Counted from the first letter of the stretch, positions 33,942 to 43,819 are shown. The stretch is DNA of 60,468 nt from Bacteroidales bacterium (GCA_014800795.1 JAAVFL010000015.1:1-60468); one strand, 5' to 3'. The notes: generated by a model from the letters alone, not told the origin. Made by a program: numbers and translations.

Positions 33942-35333
33942 ATGAATCAAGTGAAAACCAATCAGAAGGGTAATTTGATAGCAATTATCGCAATGTTCTT
34001 CCTTTTTGCGATGATTTCTTTCGTTACCAATCTGGCAGCTCCAATCGGAACTATCTGGGGCTACAAGTTTGCAGGCAACTCTGTGCTCGGTATGATGGGC
34101 AACATGATGAACTTCCTCGCCTATCTCTTCATGGGTATACCGGCAGGTAACCTTCTGGTAAAGATCGGTTATAAGAAAACTGCTCTTTGGGCAATGGCGA
34201 TCGGTTTCGTCGGTCTGTTCGTACAGTGGCTTTCAAGCTTCGTAGGTGCCGACGTGAACGTATTCGAGATGACCTCTACAGTTAAGGAGGGTGGAATGGA
34301 AGTCGTGAAAAACTACCAGGTTCCCCTCAACTTCATTATCTATCTGCTTGGCGCATTCATCTGCGGTTTCTGCGTGTGCATGCTCAACACTGTAGTAAAC
34401 CCGATGCTCAACCTTCTTGGCGGCGGCGGCAACCGCGGCAATCAGCTTATCCAGACCGGTGGCTCGCTAAACTCGCTTTCTGCGACCCTTACTCCGTTCT
34501 TCGTAGGTGCCCTCATCGGCTCCCTTACCCCAGAGACAAGCATCAGCAATGTTGCTCCGCTTCTGTGGATTGCGATGGGTGTGTTCGTAGCAGCATTCTT
34601 CATCGTATCGTTCGTGGCTATACCCGAACCGAACATGAACAAATCTGGCAAGCAGGTGAAATATTCACATTCGCCTTGGAACTTCCGTCATCTGGTTCTC
34701 GGTGTGATCGGTATATTCTTCTATGTAGGTATCGAGATAGGTATCCCCGGAACCCTCAACTTCTATCTTGCCGACCAGAGCGCCAACGGTGCCGGTGTGG
34801 AGGGCGCAGCTTCTACCATTGCAGGTGCAATCGTTGCAATCTACTGGCTGCTTATGCTCATCGGCCGTTTCTGCTCTTCGATTATCTCCGGTGCAGTCTC
34901 GACCCGCGCACAGATTCTAACCGTTACCTCGGTTGCGATCGCACTCGTAGTCGTGGCAATCTTCCTTCCCAAGACTGTTACTCTCCCCGTACCCGAATTT
35001 ATCTATGAAGGTGGTGCTACGGTTCCTGTGAGCGCGTTCCTTCTGGTTCTCTGCGGTCTTTGCACTTCGGTAATGTGGGGCGGTATCTTCAACCTCGCTG
35101 TGGAAGGTCTCGGCAAATATACCGCTCAGGCTTCCGGCATCTTCATGATGATGGTTGTCGGCGGTGGTATCATGCCTCTCGTACAGAGCTGGATCGCCAG
35201 TGTGGCAGGCTATATGTCTTCTTACTGGCTGGTAGTCGCAATGCTCGTATATCTTCTGTTCTATGGAGTTGCAGGATGCAAGAACGTGAACACAGATATC
35301 CCGGTTGACGACAGCGTGGAGAACGCTCTCTAA
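33942..35333 (+). CDS. MFS sugar transporter, FHS (L-fucose:H+ symporter-like) family
   Basis: 463 residues with twelve predicted membrane helices. The conserved early motif LFAMISFVTNLAAPIGTIWGYKFAG and the mid-protein NPMLNLLGGGGNRGNQLIQTGGSLNSLSATLTP (long Gly-rich segment typical of FucP/GluP-type carriers) are clear. An extracytoplasmic loop near residues 105-130 is longer than in FucP. The sugar is not known; the neighbouring transketolase suggests a pentose or hexose that feeds the pentose phosphate pathway. Translated from its own consensus promoter. Confidence 0.85.
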   Translation: MNQVKTNQKGNLIAIIAMFFLFAMISFVTNLAAPIGTIWGYKFAGNSVLGMMGNMMNFLAYLFMGIPAGNLLVKIGYKKTALWAMAIGFVGLFVQWLSSFVGADVNVFEMTSTVKEGGMEVVKNYQVPLNFIIYLLGAFICGFCVCMLNTVVNPMLNLLGGGGNRGNQLIQTGGSLNSLSATLTPFFVGALIGSLTPETSISNVAPLLWIAMGVFVAAFFIVSFVAIPEPNMNKSGKQVKYSHSPWNFRHLVLGVIGIFFYVGIEIGIPGTLNFYLADQSANGAGVEGAASTIAGAIVAIYWLLMLIGRFCSSIISGAVSTRAQILTVTSVAIALVVVAIFLPKTVTLPVPEFIYEGGATVPVSAFLLVLCGLCTSVMWGGIFNLAVEGLGKYTAQASGIFMMMVVGGGIMPLVQSWIASVAGYMSSYWLVVAMLVYLLFYGVAGCKNVNTDIPVDDSVENAL

Positions 35334-35419
35334 TTAAAAATAGAGTGATGTCCGCGTGCGGTCGGTTTTCCGGCAGCTTCCGGGCATATAATCCTCCTTC
35401 CGTTTCAAAAGTATAAGAC

Positions 35420-35454
35420 ACCTGCCTCCGGAAGAACCTTTTCCGGGGGCAGGT
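35420..35454. terminator. Hairpin between the sugar transporter and transketolase
   Basis: 14-bp arms with one mismatch (35420-35433, 35441-35454), seven-base loop. No T-run follows. Further stems GGTAGC/GCTACC and CCCGTG/CACGGG lie at 35466-35507 just before tkt, so this spacer could also be a structured tkt leader. Confidence 0.5.
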
Positions 35455-35545
35455 TAAAACAAACTGGTAGCTCCGGCTACCCGTGTTTTTTCTGAAAGCA
35501 CGGGTGTCAAAGTCAGAAAACAAGTAAATAATTCATTACAACCCA

Positions 35546-37579
35546 ATGAACACCGACGTTATCAACAAGGCGGCCGATACCATACGAGTGCTTTCGGCTT
35601 CAATGGTAGAAAAAGCAAAATCCGGACATCCCGGAGGCGCCATGGGAGGTGCCGACTTCGTTAATGTGCTGTACTCACAGTTCCTTGTCACCGACCCCGA
35701 CGACCCCACATGGATCGCCCGCGACCGATTCTTTCTCGATCCGGGTCATATGTCGCCCATGCTTTACAGTGTACTTGCCCTCACCGGCAAATATACTATA
35801 GAGGAGCTTAAGGAATTCCGTCAGTGGGGGAGCGCATGCCCCGGTCATCCGGAACTTCATGTGGAACGTGGAGTAGAAAACACTTCCGGACCACTCGGTC
35901 AGGGACACACCATGGCTGTAGGATGTGCCATAGGCGAACGTTTCCTTCAGGCCCGTTTCGGCGACGTCGTTGCTCATAAGACATATGCGTTTATTTCCGA
36001 CGGTGGCATTCAGGAGGAGATCTCGCAGGGTGCAGGCCGTATCGCCGGTTATCTCGGGCTTGCCAACCTTATTATGTTCTATGACAGCAATAAGGTTCAG
36101 CTTTCTACCGATGTAGATGCTGTCGACAACGAAGATGTGGCGATGAAATATCGTGCGTGGGGCTGGAATGTACTTGATATCGATGGCAACGATCCCGTAG
36201 CGATAGCCGACGCTCTAGAGAAAGCCAATGCTGAGACGCAGAAACCAACCCTGATTATCGGTCATACTGTTATGGGGCGTGGTGTAGTGACCGCATCGGG
36301 CGAAAATTTCGAGGGGAAATGTTCGACCCACGGCCAGCCTCTGAGCAAATCAGGAGCCGATTTTGCTAAAACGATAGAGAATCTCGGTGCCGATCCTTCC
36401 AATCCGTGGCTTATCCCGGCTGAGGTCGAGAAGCTGTATGCCGAGCGCAATGAGCAACTCAAGGAAATATGTGCGCGCCGCCACGCTGCCGAAGCCGAGT
36501 GGGCTAAGGCTAACCCCGAGCTTGCACGCGAACTCGATGATTTTATCAACGGCAAACTTCCTGAGATCGATTATTCTTCGATAGTTCAGAAGGAGATGAG
36601 CGCTACGCGTGTCGGATCGGCTGCAGTGCTTGATCTGCTTGCGCAGAAAGTGAAAAATATGATAGTGAGCAGTGCCGACCTTGCAAATTCCGACAAAACG
36701 GATGCTTTCCTGAAGAGGACCGGTGCTTTTGTCAACGGTGACTTCTCGGGTGCTTTCCTTCATGCAGGAGTAAGTGAACTCACGATGGCTGCGATCATGA
36801 ACGGTATCGTGCTTCATGGCGGACTGCTTGCCGCATGCGGAACATTCTTTGTATTCTCCGATTATATGAAGCCGGCTGTCCGCATGGCAGCCCTTATGGA
36901 ACTCCCTGTAAAATATGTGTGGTCGCACGATGCCTTCCGTGTAGGTGAGGATGGTCCGACTCATGAACCTGTAGAACAGGAAGCTCAGATCCGCCTGCTC
37001 GAACAACTGAACAATCTGTCGGGCGAGCCGTCTATGTTGGTTCTCCGTCCGGCAGATTCGGTCGAGACTACGGTAGCATGGCAGATGGCGATGGATAATG
37101 TGAATACCCCAACTGCTCTTATCCTGAGCCGACAGGATGTGAAACAGCTTCCGGCTGCCACCGGCAACCGTTATCAGGAGGCACAGGGTGCGAGAATGGG
37201 AGGTTATACAGTGATGGACACTCCTCATCCGAAAGTAATACTTGTAGCCAACGGTTCGGAAGTATCTCTGCTCTGTGAGGTCGCTGTATTGCTTGAGGCC
37301 GCTGAGATACCCTGCCGCGTAGTATCAATACCCTCAGTCGGGTTATTCGAACACCAGGACAAAGAGTATCGTGAAAGTGTTATACCCACCGCCGGTGTGC
37401 CTGTATTCGGACTTACAGCCGGTTTACCGTCAACATTACGTTCGGTAGTGGGTCCTCATGGAATGGTTTACGGTCTCGATCGCTTCGGAGCGTCTGCTCC
37501 TTATCCTGTTCTTGATGAAAAATTCGGATTCACAGCTCAGAATATTGTGGAGCAGGTCCTGAAATTTATTGGGAAATAA
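35546..37579 (+). CDS. tkt: Transketolase
   Basis: 677 residues, normal for a full-length enzyme; moves two-carbon units between sugar phosphates with thiamine pyrophosphate. SGHPGGAMGGADF and DPGHMSPMLY near the start, ISDGGIQEEISQGA and FYDSNKV (TPP diphosphate/metal motif), and GEDGPTHEPVEQEAQIR in the pyrimidine domain are all complete. Cytoplasmic. It follows the sugar carrier in the same direction, 212 bases after it. Confidence 0.96.
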   Translation: MNTDVINKAADTIRVLSASMVEKAKSGHPGGAMGGADFVNVLYSQFLVTDPDDPTWIARDRFFLDPGHMSPMLYSVLALTGKYTIEELKEFRQWGSACPGHPELHVERGVENTSGPLGQGHTMAVGCAIGERFLQARFGDVVAHKTYAFISDGGIQEEISQGAGRIAGYLGLANLIMFYDSNKVQLSTDVDAVDNEDVAMKYRAWGWNVLDIDGNDPVAIADALEKANAETQKPTLIIGHTVMGRGVVTASGENFEGKCSTHGQPLSKSGADFAKTIENLGADPSNPWLIPAEVEKLYAERNEQLKEICARRHAAEAEWAKANPELARELDDFINGKLPEIDYSSIVQKEMSATRVGSAAVLDLLAQKVKNMIVSSADLANSDKTDAFLKRTGAFVNGDFSGAFLHAGVSELTMAAIMNGIVLHGGLLAACGTFFVFSDYMKPAVRMAALMELPVKYVWSHDAFRVGEDGPTHEPVEQEAQIRLLEQLNNLSGEPSMLVLRPADSVETTVAWQMAMDNVNTPTALILSRQDVKQLPAATGNRYQEAQGARMGGYTVMDTPHPKVILVANGSEVSLLCEVAVLLEAAEIPCRVVSIPSVGLFEHQDKEYRESVIPTAGVPVFGLTAGLPSTLRSVVGPHGMVYGLDRFGASAPYPVLDEKFGFTAQNIVEQVLKFIGK

Positions 37580-37981
37580 GCGATTTGTAATAAGATAGTT
37601 ACAGGGTGTTGCTGTTTGGACTTCGCGGCCGGAAATGTTAAAATCATATTCATGTGAATCGGATCGTGAACCCAAACAGTCCAAAAAGAGTTATAGAATT
37701 ATAACGCGTGTAAAAACAGATGACGGGGCATAGTCCGTCGGATATATTTTCCACAAGTTAAGTAAATTTTTACCTCAAAATGTAAATTTATTAAAAAAAA
37801 ATCTATAACTTTACACCCGAAATTGCCGCTCAAGGCTGTTTTGAAGTGATAATTAACAAGAGTTCAGGAAGTTAGCGAAAATACGCAGCCACAAACGGTT
37901 TCCAGTAGAGCGTTCTACAACCTGGATTAGAGATAATAAATAAAATTTCATAAATATCAACAAAACGTTTTTACTTTATCT
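37580..37981 (+). promoter_or_regulatory. Long leader region of the OmpA porin gene
   Basis: 402 gene-free bases. CTGTTTGG near 37612 pairs with CCAAACAG near 37672 and may end the tkt transcript. A -7-like box TAACTTTA at 37806-37813 (last base off consensus) would give an untranslated leader of about 165 bases, often seen for abundant porin mRNAs. No ORF of note. Confidence 0.45.
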
Positions 37982-39187
37982 ATGAAAAAGAGTTCAGTTT
38001 TAGCATTTGGTCTGGCGCTCCTCGCTGGCAGCGCGTATGCCCAGAATGTGCAGGAAGTTGCCTTCGTAGAGGATCCCTCTCAGGGCTATCTGTTCAACAA
38101 TTTCTCCAGCAACTGGTTTATCCAGGCTGAAGGTGGTGTAGCCATGGGCTTTTCATCAGCAGATTCTCACCGTAAGATCGGTGACCGTTTCGCACCCGCA
38201 GCTTCACTGTATGTAGGCAAATGGTTCTCTCCCATCCTCGGTGCCCGTATCGGTGGCGACTTCATGTCGGTAAAGGGTCTTGCTAAGGATCCCGGTGCTG
38301 CCTACAACACTATGGGTCTCCAGCCCTGGAGCACCAAGGTAGACGGTTTCTACAAGAGCAAAGTAAACTATGCAGGTCCTAGCTTTGACGTTATGCTGAG
38401 CCTTACCAACTGGTGGTGTGGCTACAAGCCTCACCGCGTTTACAACGCATATCTTTATGCCGGTGGTGCTTTATACTGGTCGTTCGAAAAGTCTATGGAT
38501 GCAAAGACTAAGGAACTTTCTTGGGGCAATGCTCATGACCGTGTCCTCGCAGTTCGTGCAGGTCTTACTCAGGACTTCAACATCAGCGATCACTTCGCAC
38601 TTGGCCTTGACCTCCGCGCTACCGCTCTTGACAACCACACCGATGGTAACAGCGCTACAAAGATCGTAGGTGAAGCTCTTCTTACAGCAACCTTCAAACT
38701 CGGTAACACCAACTGGTCTGCTCCCGTTGTTCCCATCTGCCCCCCTGCAGAGAACTGCGACGAATACCGCGCACGTCTTCAGGCTGCTGATGCACGCATC
38801 GCCGACCTCGAAGCTCAGCTCAAGGCTTGCCTCGCTCGCCCCGTTGAGAAGCAGGTTGTTACCAAGGCTCCCCTTGCTACCATCTACTATCCCGTTAACG
38901 TTTACCGTCTGACCTCTGTTGACCGCAAGGTTCTTGAGAGCGTAGCTAACGTAATGAAGGCTGATGGCAAGAAGTACACTCTTACCGGCTGGGCTGATAA
39001 TTACACCGGTACCGATGCAATCAACAAGCGTCTCCGTGAGAACCGCGTAAACACTGTTAAGAACCAGCTCGTTCGTTACGGTGTTAACGAAAACCAGCTC
39101 AACGCTACCATCAACAATGGTAACCGTGTTGACCTCGGTGACAAGTGCCTCACTCTTGACCGTTGCGTTACCATCGAAGCTGAATAA
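37982..39187 (+). CDS. OmpA-family outer-membrane porin
   Basis: 401 residues. Signal peptide MKKSSVLAFGLALLAGSAYAQ, an N-terminal beta-barrel (about 35-240, GGVAMGFSSAD, YVGKWFSPILGARIGGD), a cysteine-containing linker (CPPAENCDEYRARLQAADARIADLEAQLKAC, a short coiled coil) and a C-terminal OmpA peptidoglycan-binding domain (IYYPVNVYRLTSVDRKVLESVA, NKRLRENRVNTVKNQLV). It is one of the major porin/anchor proteins in Bacteroidales. Codon use is restricted to favoured codons (many GCT, CGT, AAC), fitting very high expression. Confidence 0.92.
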   Translation: MKKSSVLAFGLALLAGSAYAQNVQEVAFVEDPSQGYLFNNFSSNWFIQAEGGVAMGFSSADSHRKIGDRFAPAASLYVGKWFSPILGARIGGDFMSVKGLAKDPGAAYNTMGLQPWSTKVDGFYKSKVNYAGPSFDVMLSLTNWWCGYKPHRVYNAYLYAGGALYWSFEKSMDAKTKELSWGNAHDRVLAVRAGLTQDFNISDHFALGLDLRATALDNHTDGNSATKIVGEALLTATFKLGNTNWSAPVVPICPPAENCDEYRARLQAADARIADLEAQLKACLARPVEKQVVTKAPLATIYYPVNVYRLTSVDRKVLESVANVMKADGKKYTLTGWADNYTGTDAINKRLRENRVNTVKNQLVRYGVNENQLNATINNGNRVDLGDKCLTLDRCVTIEAE

Positions 39188-39230
39188 TTTTAGCTGACGA
39201 AAAAGATTACCGGTAATACCGGACACAATC

Positions 39231-39257
39231 AGGGCTACATCCATCGGATGTAGCCCT
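39231..39257 (+). terminator. Rho-independent terminator of the OmpA gene
   Basis: Perfect 12-bp stem AGGGCTACATCC / GGATGTAGCCCT with a three-base loop and TTCTGATTTAT after it, 44 bases past the stop codon. Confidence 0.9.
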
Positions 39258-39942
39258 TTCTGATTTATTATATTATTGGCTATAGTGGTACCCGATCAGG
39301 AGACATTGCCGATAATATGTTTTTTTGTCACATGGAGAGACTTGCTTAGCAGCAAAGCCCGGTTGATGTGTTATAAAGGTCAGGTGCAAAGGTCGGTTAA
39401 ATTTTTAGTGTGCAGTCCGATTAAAAGAATATCTAAAGAAATCCTACAGGTGAAACATCTATTATCGAAATGCATACCCATTAAAAATACAACATCTCCG
39501 GAACTCTCAAAGGTGGAAACACCTTGCATTTTTTATGGTTTATAATTTTATATATTTGCCTCCCCCAAAAATGGCGAAGTACGGGCATTGTTGTGCTTCG
39601 CCATACTAAATAGAAGTTTCTTGGTGGAATTCCTATCGTCTCTTTTATGCTATTTGATTACGTTCTCAAGAGATTGAAATATGCCATCAAGTTGATGTCG
39701 TTAATTCCACGGGATTTTCAGAGGCGTTTGAGCAAATATGTATAGTTGTAATATCCTTATATGGATATATGCTGTAAGGTTAAGGATAATTTGTCAATTT
39801 ACAAAAATAGGAGTTGTACTTAAGTTGATGTTTTGAGAGATATTCTGGTCTTATGATTTAGAGACGTATGTTGTTTTAATATATATTTATGCCTTGAACC
39901 ATGATATACTATATGCCTCATACATTATATGATATAAAATTT
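39258..39942. other. Gene-free AT-rich region with one promoter-like box and hairpin
   Basis: No convincing gene; the 89-codon frame at 39276-39545 has no family resemblance. A TATATTTG box (39551-39558) is followed 12 bases later by a hairpin with perfect 9-bp arms ATGGCGAAG (39571-39579) and CTTCGCCAT (39596-39604). This could be the 5' end of a small RNA or a leftover of a lost gene. The 15 bases 39566-39580 recur exactly at 60070-60084. Confidence 0.35.
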
Positions 39943-39975
39943 CACCCCTACCGACAGATAGCTGTAGCAGGGGTG
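39943..39975 (-). terminator. Terminator of the phosphoesterase gene
   Basis: 7-bp outer stem CACCCCT/AGGGGTG with further inner pairing, followed on the minus strand by AAATTTTATATC. It lies 67 bases beyond the stop codon of the 40-kb gene. Confidence 0.6.
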
Positions 39976-40042
39976 CTATTGGTAATAAGAGAATTATGGT
40001 ATATTCTAGTTAATGATGAGAAAAGGCGATTGAAGGCAGGGG

Positions 40043-43000
40043 TTACTTGACTACGAGCTTACAGGCAGTTCCGGCGGCACGGACGAGATATATCCCTGGC
40101 GCTGTTACTGTGAGCCCGTCAGTTGCGGCAGCATACAGCTTGCCGTCAAGTGTATAGGCTTCTATTCTGCCGTCAGCGCTGATTGTATTTCCGATAACTC
40201 TGATAGAGGAGTGGGCTGCAGAAACATTTTCTAAGCCGTCAGTCTTCTTCATACGGGGGGTGTAGAGGAAGTTGTTGTTTATTATGGTGTCGATAAGTCT
40301 GCGTCCTTCTACATCGTAGGAACCGGATTTATCAACGCCTGCGAAGTCCATCATCATGAGGCCTGTTGGACCAGCGTTCGCTTCGTCTGACAGGTAATCA
40401 GCTGCCGCTTTGTTGGTATATGATGCGTTCAGACGGTATGCGTCGGCTGTGGCGACAAATGATATCTGAGAGTATCCTGAGGTGTGGTTGATTACCCAGA
40501 TATGGCTGGTGGATTCATAGAGTGTCACCGAGTAATCGAGAAGATTACGGATAGCCTGAAGTTTGGTATCCATCGCGTCTTTTGTCTCATAGAAATCCTG
40601 CACGTAGAGCTTGGCTCTGACGCGTGAGTTAGAGCCGGTAATGAACGCTTTGCCCTGATCGGCGAACGACGAACTGCTGGTCCATCCGTTGATATATCCG
40701 CCCACAGGTGTTTTCGCATAGTTGTCGCGGCTGAGAACGAGAATTTTGCCGCGGACATCCTCCACAGTCAGTTGGGGGTCGAATTCAACCATGTATGGTG
40801 CATATTTCCCGTCGTTGAGTGTCTGCTCCATCAATCCTCCCCACTGTGCCTTGGCTGCATCGTTCTCGTGGTCGTCTTCGTGGCGCATAACCACGACAAC
40901 GAATTCCGTCGGGTGTTCCTTGAGTTTGTCGCAGAGCTGGTCAAGAGCCTCTTCAAATGAAATGTTGGTGGCTATAACGCCATGATAGATCTTGAGTGTG
41001 TTGCCGTCGACGGAGGGACGGAGGTCGAAGGCGCGGATACCGGCTTCGAATTGGTCGGCTATGCTGAGATCCTGGGTGCGGGCAAATGTATCTAACGTAG
41101 TCCCGTTGCCTGTGGCGGCATCGTGAGTGCCGGGGATCGAGATCTGATGAACATATGCCTGATCAGCGAGTTTTTCCATCCAGTTGGCGTTATTGGCAAT
41201 CTCGTTGGCGACCTCTATTGTAACGCGGGGTGAAATCTCGCTGTTTTCAAGTGTGGTTACACAGACCTCGTATGTGCCGGGCTCAAGCACGCCTAAAGAT
41301 GCCGAACCACCGCTGGCTCCTTCCATCGGATATTCCCCGACAAGCTCGGTCCCGTTGTATACCGCTATACGGTCTGTTTCCCAACCGGGAGCGTTGTCAT
41401 AGGTTATCAGCACCTCTTCCGTGGGGGTATATTTCGCTTTAACAGCTTCGAGGAGTACCGGTTTGCCGACAACGAGCAGGCTGCGCTCAGCCGGTTCGAA
41501 GTAGTTGTCGTTAATGCAATATGTTACGTAATATATGCCATCGCCTACGGGAGAAGAATAGTTATAGTTCCCTGGAACGTTGAGTTTGACCTCTCCCTGA
41601 GGATCATCGCCTATATAAGCGTAGGAGTGTGATTTCCCGTCTTTAACTACAGAAACCGACCGGTCGTACAAGCCTACCCAGTCTTTGGTGATACAGGGCG
41701 CGTTCTGAAGCTTTACAATTACAGGATCGCCTGTATCATAGACAAGTTTGTCGGTAGAGAGTGAGGGGAGGGTCTCTGAGTCACAGTTGTCGCTGACTAC
41801 GAAATAAACGCGTTCCGTACATGTATCGTAGCCGCCGTTTCTGAAGAGTACCACGTAATACGCTCCCGGAGTGTTAACGGTGATATCCCAAGAATTGTCG
41901 GCACCGGATGTATAGACATATTCCTGTGATGGATCGGGGCCGGGATTGTGGAATTCTTTATATAATCCGATCCAGGCATCGGTACCAACCGGTGCGCCAG
42001 TGTATTCGATGTGTACATTGTTTCCCGTGCGGTAGAAGCGTTCGGAAAGGGTGAGCGATGGGGCTGCTTTTTCGTTAGCGACAGTGAACGGTACAGGCTC
42101 GGACCATTCAGACCAGTCGAGATTCATCGAGCGGTTGCGCACACGTATGTAGTGTGTGCCGGCGGGTAGTGTTCCTGTTGGAATAGATAAGGATTTCAAG
42201 TTTCTGCCGGCGTTGAGATCCTTAGGGGTGAAGTCGTCGTTGGCTCCGTAAAAGTCTTCGAAGGTCACGATATTGCCGTTCAAAGTTTTCTTGAAGGAAG
42301 TGTCGGCAGAGACTTCATATTGTACTGTGTGTATCGGATCGAGGGTTGTGGAAATGTTGAAGGAAGTACCATCACCTTCGGCTACACTTAGCGATGGTAC
42401 GGATGGCGCGGAAACGGGGGTGAGAGTGCGGGAGAATGTATCTACAAGTTCGTTGTCAAGCGCCAGCCGTGAATTACCGATTGAATAGCATTCGGCGGTC
42501 ATTGTGGCCGTCTCGGGGTCGAATTCGAGAATCTGGTATGTCCAGTGGTCTATTGTTTTTTGAACTTCCGGACGATTGAAGTTGTCGGGTGTGGTTCCCC
42601 AGAGCTGTTCATAGCCTTCAACCGTGGTGCCTACGCCACCTCCGGTGATGATGTGGTAAACGGGTGTATCTGTCATCAGACCGCGTGCGTAAAGGTGGTG
42701 GTGTCCGGCGATATTGAGTATATGTTTTGGAGTGGAGGATAGGATAGGCATGATTTCGTTCATCATCCATGACGATACGTCGTAGGTCCACTGTTCTGCG
42801 TAAAGCGGACGGTGCTGTACGCTTACTACGAACTGCACGCTGTCGTCGGCATCGGCGGCGGCAATCACTTTGCGTACCCAGAATTTTTGTTCGGCCGGAT
42901 TGGGGTCGTCGGAGTTAAGTGCAATGAAAAGTACAGCACCGTTCTGGTATGCGTAGTAACCAGCGTTTCCGCTGGCGATACCGTTGTATTCTATCGATCC

Positions 43001-43819
43001 ATATCCGTTGTAGTGACCGTTGTAGAGAGCCAGATTGCTGTCTTCTTTATATTCGTGGTTGCCGACTACCGTCATATTGGGGAGGTAGGGTGAGATGAAG
43101 CGCGATTTGTAGAGGTGTACCTTTTCGTAAAGGTCTATTCGGCCGGCATCTACTTGATCGCCATCGTTTAGCAGGAATGCGATGTTGTCTTCGAAAGGTG
43201 CGTCGCCATATTTTTCCTGTACTTTCTGACGGGCTGCGCTTATGAGCCATTCATAATCGGAGTGTTCGTTGCGTTGGTGGTCGCCGATAACGAGTACGCG
43301 GAGCTTCGATTTGTCACCAGCCATCCGAGGGGTGCGGAAACGATATACTTCGCTTTCTGTTCCGTTGCTGATCACCTGATAATAGTAAGGTGTATCAGGT
43401 GTAAGATCGGTAAGGGTAGCGGTGTTCCAGTAATATGTTCGTGTGATCTGACGGTCTGAGGCTGCGCAAGTTTTGTCTAGTTTCCCGGGTGTAAGGCCAT
43501 ATTTCACTACCGAGCCTTCAGCCTTGGTTTTGGTTTTCCAGTTTATGCAGATAGATGTAGGAGCGGAGATGTTGAGGTATGGAACTGTGATGTCGGCAGC
43601 AGTTTCTTTGGGAGAAATTGTAAGGCGTACGGCCTCATAGGTGCCATCTTCCTTTTGGAGATAATAGATATCGGGGTCGGAATATTTTTCTCCTCCGATT
43701 GTAGCTTCATGGCCCGATGTTATTGTCACTTCCCTGAAACTGGAGATTTGTCTTTGTGCAAATGAAGGCACCAGACCGACAACGCCGATCAGCGATGCGA
43801 CAAGTACGCTCTTTTTCAT
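40043..43819 (-). CDS. Secreted fusion of a purple-acid-phosphatase-like metallophosphoesterase and a PI-PLC X domain
   Basis: 1258 residues. Signal peptide about 1-21. An N-terminal fibronectin-like domain (about 85-165) precedes a calcineurin-type metallophosphoesterase (about 170-465) with all motif residues: GD 179-180 plus H181, GDQVDAG 220-226, GNHE 253-256, QHR 335-337, GHHH 372-375. Three related Ig-like repeats follow (about 583-676, 683-784, 787-870), sharing DAWIGLY / KDWVGLY / TDRIAVY. A PI-PLC X domain (about 878-1185) has the catalytic set IPGTHD (H899, D900), FDLR (D932, R934) and YHG (H946). The end (1205-1258) resembles a type IX sorting domain: YTLDGKLY, APGIYLVRAAG, CKLVVK. 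It should first release inositol phosphate from phosphatidylinositol or GPI and then dephosphorylate it, outside the cell (inference). It stands alone with its own promoter. Confidence 0.88.
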   Translation of the reverse strand: MKKSVLVASLIGVVGLVPSFAQRQISSFREVTITSGHEATIGGEKYSDPDIYYLQKEDGTYEAVRLTISPKETAADITVPYLNISAPTSICINWKTKTKAEGSVVKYGLTPGKLDKTCAASDRQITRTYYWNTATLTDLTPDTPYYYQVISNGTESEVYRFRTPRMAGDKSKLRVLVIGDHQRNEHSDYEWLISAARQKVQEKYGDAPFEDNIAFLLNDGDQVDAGRIDLYEKVHLYKSRFISPYLPNMTVVGNHEYKEDSNLALYNGHYNGYGSIEYNGIASGNAGYYAYQNGAVLFIALNSDDPNPAEQKFWVRKVIAAADADDSVQFVVSVQHRPLYAEQWTYDVSSWMMNEIMPILSSTPKHILNIAGHHHLYARGLMTDTPVYHIITGGGVGTTVEGYEQLWGTTPDNFNRPEVQKTIDHWTYQILEFDPETATMTAECYSIGNSRLALDNELVDTFSRTLTPVSAPSVPSLSVAEGDGTSFNISTTLDPIHTVQYEVSADTSFKKTLNGNIVTFEDFYGANDDFTPKDLNAGRNLKSLSIPTGTLPAGTHYIRVRNRSMNLDWSEWSEPVPFTVANEKAAPSLTLSERFYRTGNNVHIEYTGAPVGTDAWIGLYKEFHNPGPDPSQEYVYTSGADNSWDITVNTPGAYYVVLFRNGGYDTCTERVYFVVSDNCDSETLPSLSTDKLVYDTGDPVIVKLQNAPCITKDWVGLYDRSVSVVKDGKSHSYAYIGDDPQGEVKLNVPGNYNYSSPVGDGIYYVTYCINDNYFEPAERSLLVVGKPVLLEAVKAKYTPTEEVLITYDNAPGWETDRIAVYNGTELVGEYPMEGASGGSASLGVLEPGTYEVCVTTLENSEISPRVTIEVANEIANNANWMEKLADQAYVHQISIPGTHDAATGNGTTLDTFARTQDLSIADQFEAGIRAFDLRPSVDGNTLKIYHGVIATNISFEEALDQLCDKLKEHPTEFVVVVMRHEDDHENDAAKAQWGGLMEQTLNDGKYAPYMVEFDPQLTVEDVRGKILVLSRDNYAKTPVGGYINGWTSSSSFADQGKAFITGSNSRVRAKLYVQDFYETKDAMDTKLQAIRNLLDYSVTLYESTSHIWVINHTSGYSQISFVATADAYRLNASYTNKAAADYLSDEANAGPTGLMMMDFAGVDKSGSYDVEGRRLIDTIINNNFLYTPRMKKTDGLENVSAAHSSIRVIGNTISADGRIEAYTLDGKLYAAATDGLTVTAPGIYLVRAAGTACKLVVK

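Noticed and set aside
36350-37228. 292-codon minus-strand frame opposite transketolase
   Set aside because: Antisense shadow of a highly conserved enzyme gene; composition (His/Arg/Ser-rich) is typical of shadows.
38471-39244. 257-codon minus-strand frame opposite the OmpA gene
   Set aside because: Result of the biased codon use of a highly expressed gene; crosses its terminator.
39276-39545. 89-codon plus-strand frame after the OmpA terminator
   Set aside because: No promoter, no family resemblance, irregular composition.
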